DNA of 64,000 bases from Cheiracanthium punctorium (lineage: Eukaryota > Arthropoda > Arachnida > Araneae > Cheiracanthiidae), in NCBI GenBank assembly GCA_038373885.1, contig JAWZYV010019608.1, positions 62,001 through 126,000 on the forward strand, written 5' to 3'. The translations under genes and the position numbers were made by a program. Of this stretch, positions 62,766 through 64,000 are shown in pieces; the stretch's first letter is position 1, and every line of letters starts with the position of its first letter. The notes beneath the pieces were generated by a model. It was not told the origin of the DNA and searched no databases. It saw only the letters and a program-made list of their open reading frames with translations.

Positions 62766-63053
62766 ACGGCAGTAGCTCAGATGGTTAAACTTGGCTTTCA
62801 TAGTAACACAAAAAAGTGAGGCAACACCGGCTTGGCCAGTGCTTGCAAATGCAAACTATCTTGACAGAGTCTGCTGTGAACTGTGGGTCTAAAGGGACCA
62901 GTGCAAATAAAAATCTGTTGTGACTCTGACGCCCTCTATGTTCAAATAATACATCTGGTGGTGCTAATTAACGTGCTAGGTGTCTCATACGAATTATGCT
63001 AAAAATGAAGAGACCACATAGGGGGGGGGCAACAGTGCCCTACTAGCCAACCC
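62766..63053 (+). repeat. SINE, copy 2 of the 'caccggcttggcc' family
   Basis: Box A-like GGCAGTAGCTCAGATGGTTAA starts it. The body shares CACCGGCTTGGCCAGTGCTTG, CTGCTGTGAAC, AAAATCTGTTGT, GTGCTAGGTGT and GAGACCACATAG with 24641-24930. It ends in G and C runs. Confidence 0.65.
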
Positions 63054-64000
63054 CCCCCTTCCCCCACCTAATAAAATAAACAAACATCTTTGGACTTCAT
63101 AACAGTCAAACCTCAACATAAATAAAGCACTCAACATTCAGCAGTGGACTCGGACATAAGAATGAAGAGAAGTGATTAAATGAATTTTAAGGTATTATCA
63201 GTTCATAAAACATGTGCTAAAAACAGGATACTTATAAGTAATATTATAAGAATGTGAACCTTGCAAATACAGTGGGGAAAAAAACTGCTTGAAATAAGTT
63301 TATAATTTTGTTTATGTACATCCGAGTTACTAATTAAGTCCTTTTCTTTATTTATTTTAAGTAGTTCAATCAATGTTACGTACAGTGAAACTTCTATGAG
63401 TGACCACCTCTATTAAGCGACCCCCATTCTCCAACAACCAATACTTTAAGGCACCGATTTTTTACCCTATGTACTTAATGTTAAAAGATCCTCTAGAAGA
63501 CACCACACAACCCTCTACAAGCGACCAGTTCCAGTACCCTGTTTGAAAATTTTCTTTCATTTTTCTGGTAGTAAAGTAAACAAAAATCACATTCCAAACC
63601 TATCGATAGCAGGTGTGAGTATAGGCACATATTACGTACAAATCTTGTAGGTTAGAGAAGAGACGTTTGAGAAATGACTGATTTTACTGTTGAAGCAGCA
63701 CATGGACGTGATCAAGTCACACAGGAAGGAAATTTGGAGAGGAGAGGCAGTTACTTTTGTTTATGGGGAAAAAGCAAATTTTAAAGCAAATAGATTTTAT
63801 TATGGCAAATTCAGAATGCATGAAGAATATCAAGATAATTGGGCTTTTGTCAGACGTAAAAAATAAAGTACAGCGGGAAGTACTCTCCGAGAGAAAAAAA
63901 GAATGAAACAATCTGAAATTTCTAAATATTTTATTAACATTTAAATTTAAAAATATGTTTGTATAATTACTTAAGTATTAGTATGCAATTTCATAAATAA
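63054..64000. other. downstream sequence with a possible element end
   Basis: TA-CAGTGAAACTTCTATGAG at 63381 on resembles the end of a pogo/Tigger-like element, with short CTCTA(T/C)(T/A)A(A/G)GCGACC repeats to about 63530. No right end is seen before the window stops. A minus-strand 64-codon frame at the end is not supported. Confidence 0.35.

Noticed and set aside
1..64000. LINE or LTR retrotransposon coding regions
   Set aside because: I saw no reverse transcriptase, integrase or gag-like frame. The recognisable repeats are DNA elements and SINEs. Decayed fragments could still be missed by eye.

Overview
This is eukaryotic nuclear DNA. It is AT-rich, has spliceosomal introns of 2 to 21 kb, and carries a dense load of small DNA transposons and tRNA-derived SINEs. 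A TATA box followed by an arthropod-style TCAGT initiator, the transposon mix and the large introns suggest an arthropod. A chelicerate such as a spider is my best guess, but the sequence does not prove it. I see no bacterial gene, operon, CRISPR array or phage feature. 

One protein-coding gene fills almost the whole window on the + strand. It has a promoter near 1360-1397, a non-coding first exon (1395-1604) and five coding exons: 20942-21101, 42445-42681, 50321-50517, 54937-55047 and 56905-57111. A 3' UTR of up to 5 kb may follow, ending at the AATAAA at 62122. The junctions keep one reading frame and give a 303-residue CRAL-TRIO (SEC14-like) lipid-transfer protein of the alpha-tocopherol-transfer-protein/clavesin type. 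No other gene of the host is supported. Almost all the other open frames are chance frames in repeats or introns. 

Introns and flanks hold: (a) at least nine copies of a TTAA-flanked, partly palindromic piggyBac-type MITE carrying inverted AAGATGGCGG motifs; (b) about fourteen short hAT-type MITEs, most with an 8-bp target-site duplication that can be read directly; (c) a dead Tc1-like element (28769-31421) broken by a 1155-bp Mutator-type foldback element with a 9-bp duplication and by a hAT MITE with an 8-bp duplication; (d) a 402-bp mariner MITE (40522-40923); (e) other foldback elements at 48403-49122, 61508-61956 and 61005-62011; (f) several tRNA-derived SINEs and one tRNA-His-like sequence with a rearranged 5' end; (g) tandem duplications and perfect hairpins. 

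Layout: 1-1394 upstream with a SINE; 1395-21101 first exon, a 19-kb intron and the start exon; 21102-42444 a 21-kb intron holding the nested Tc1/MULE/hAT block; 42445-57111 the remaining coding exons with shorter introns; 57112-62146 the likely 3' UTR with a nested DNA element; 62147-64000 downstream sequence with a SINE. I did not find evidence of a new multi-gene system. The most unusual material is the repeat biology and the local rearrangements.
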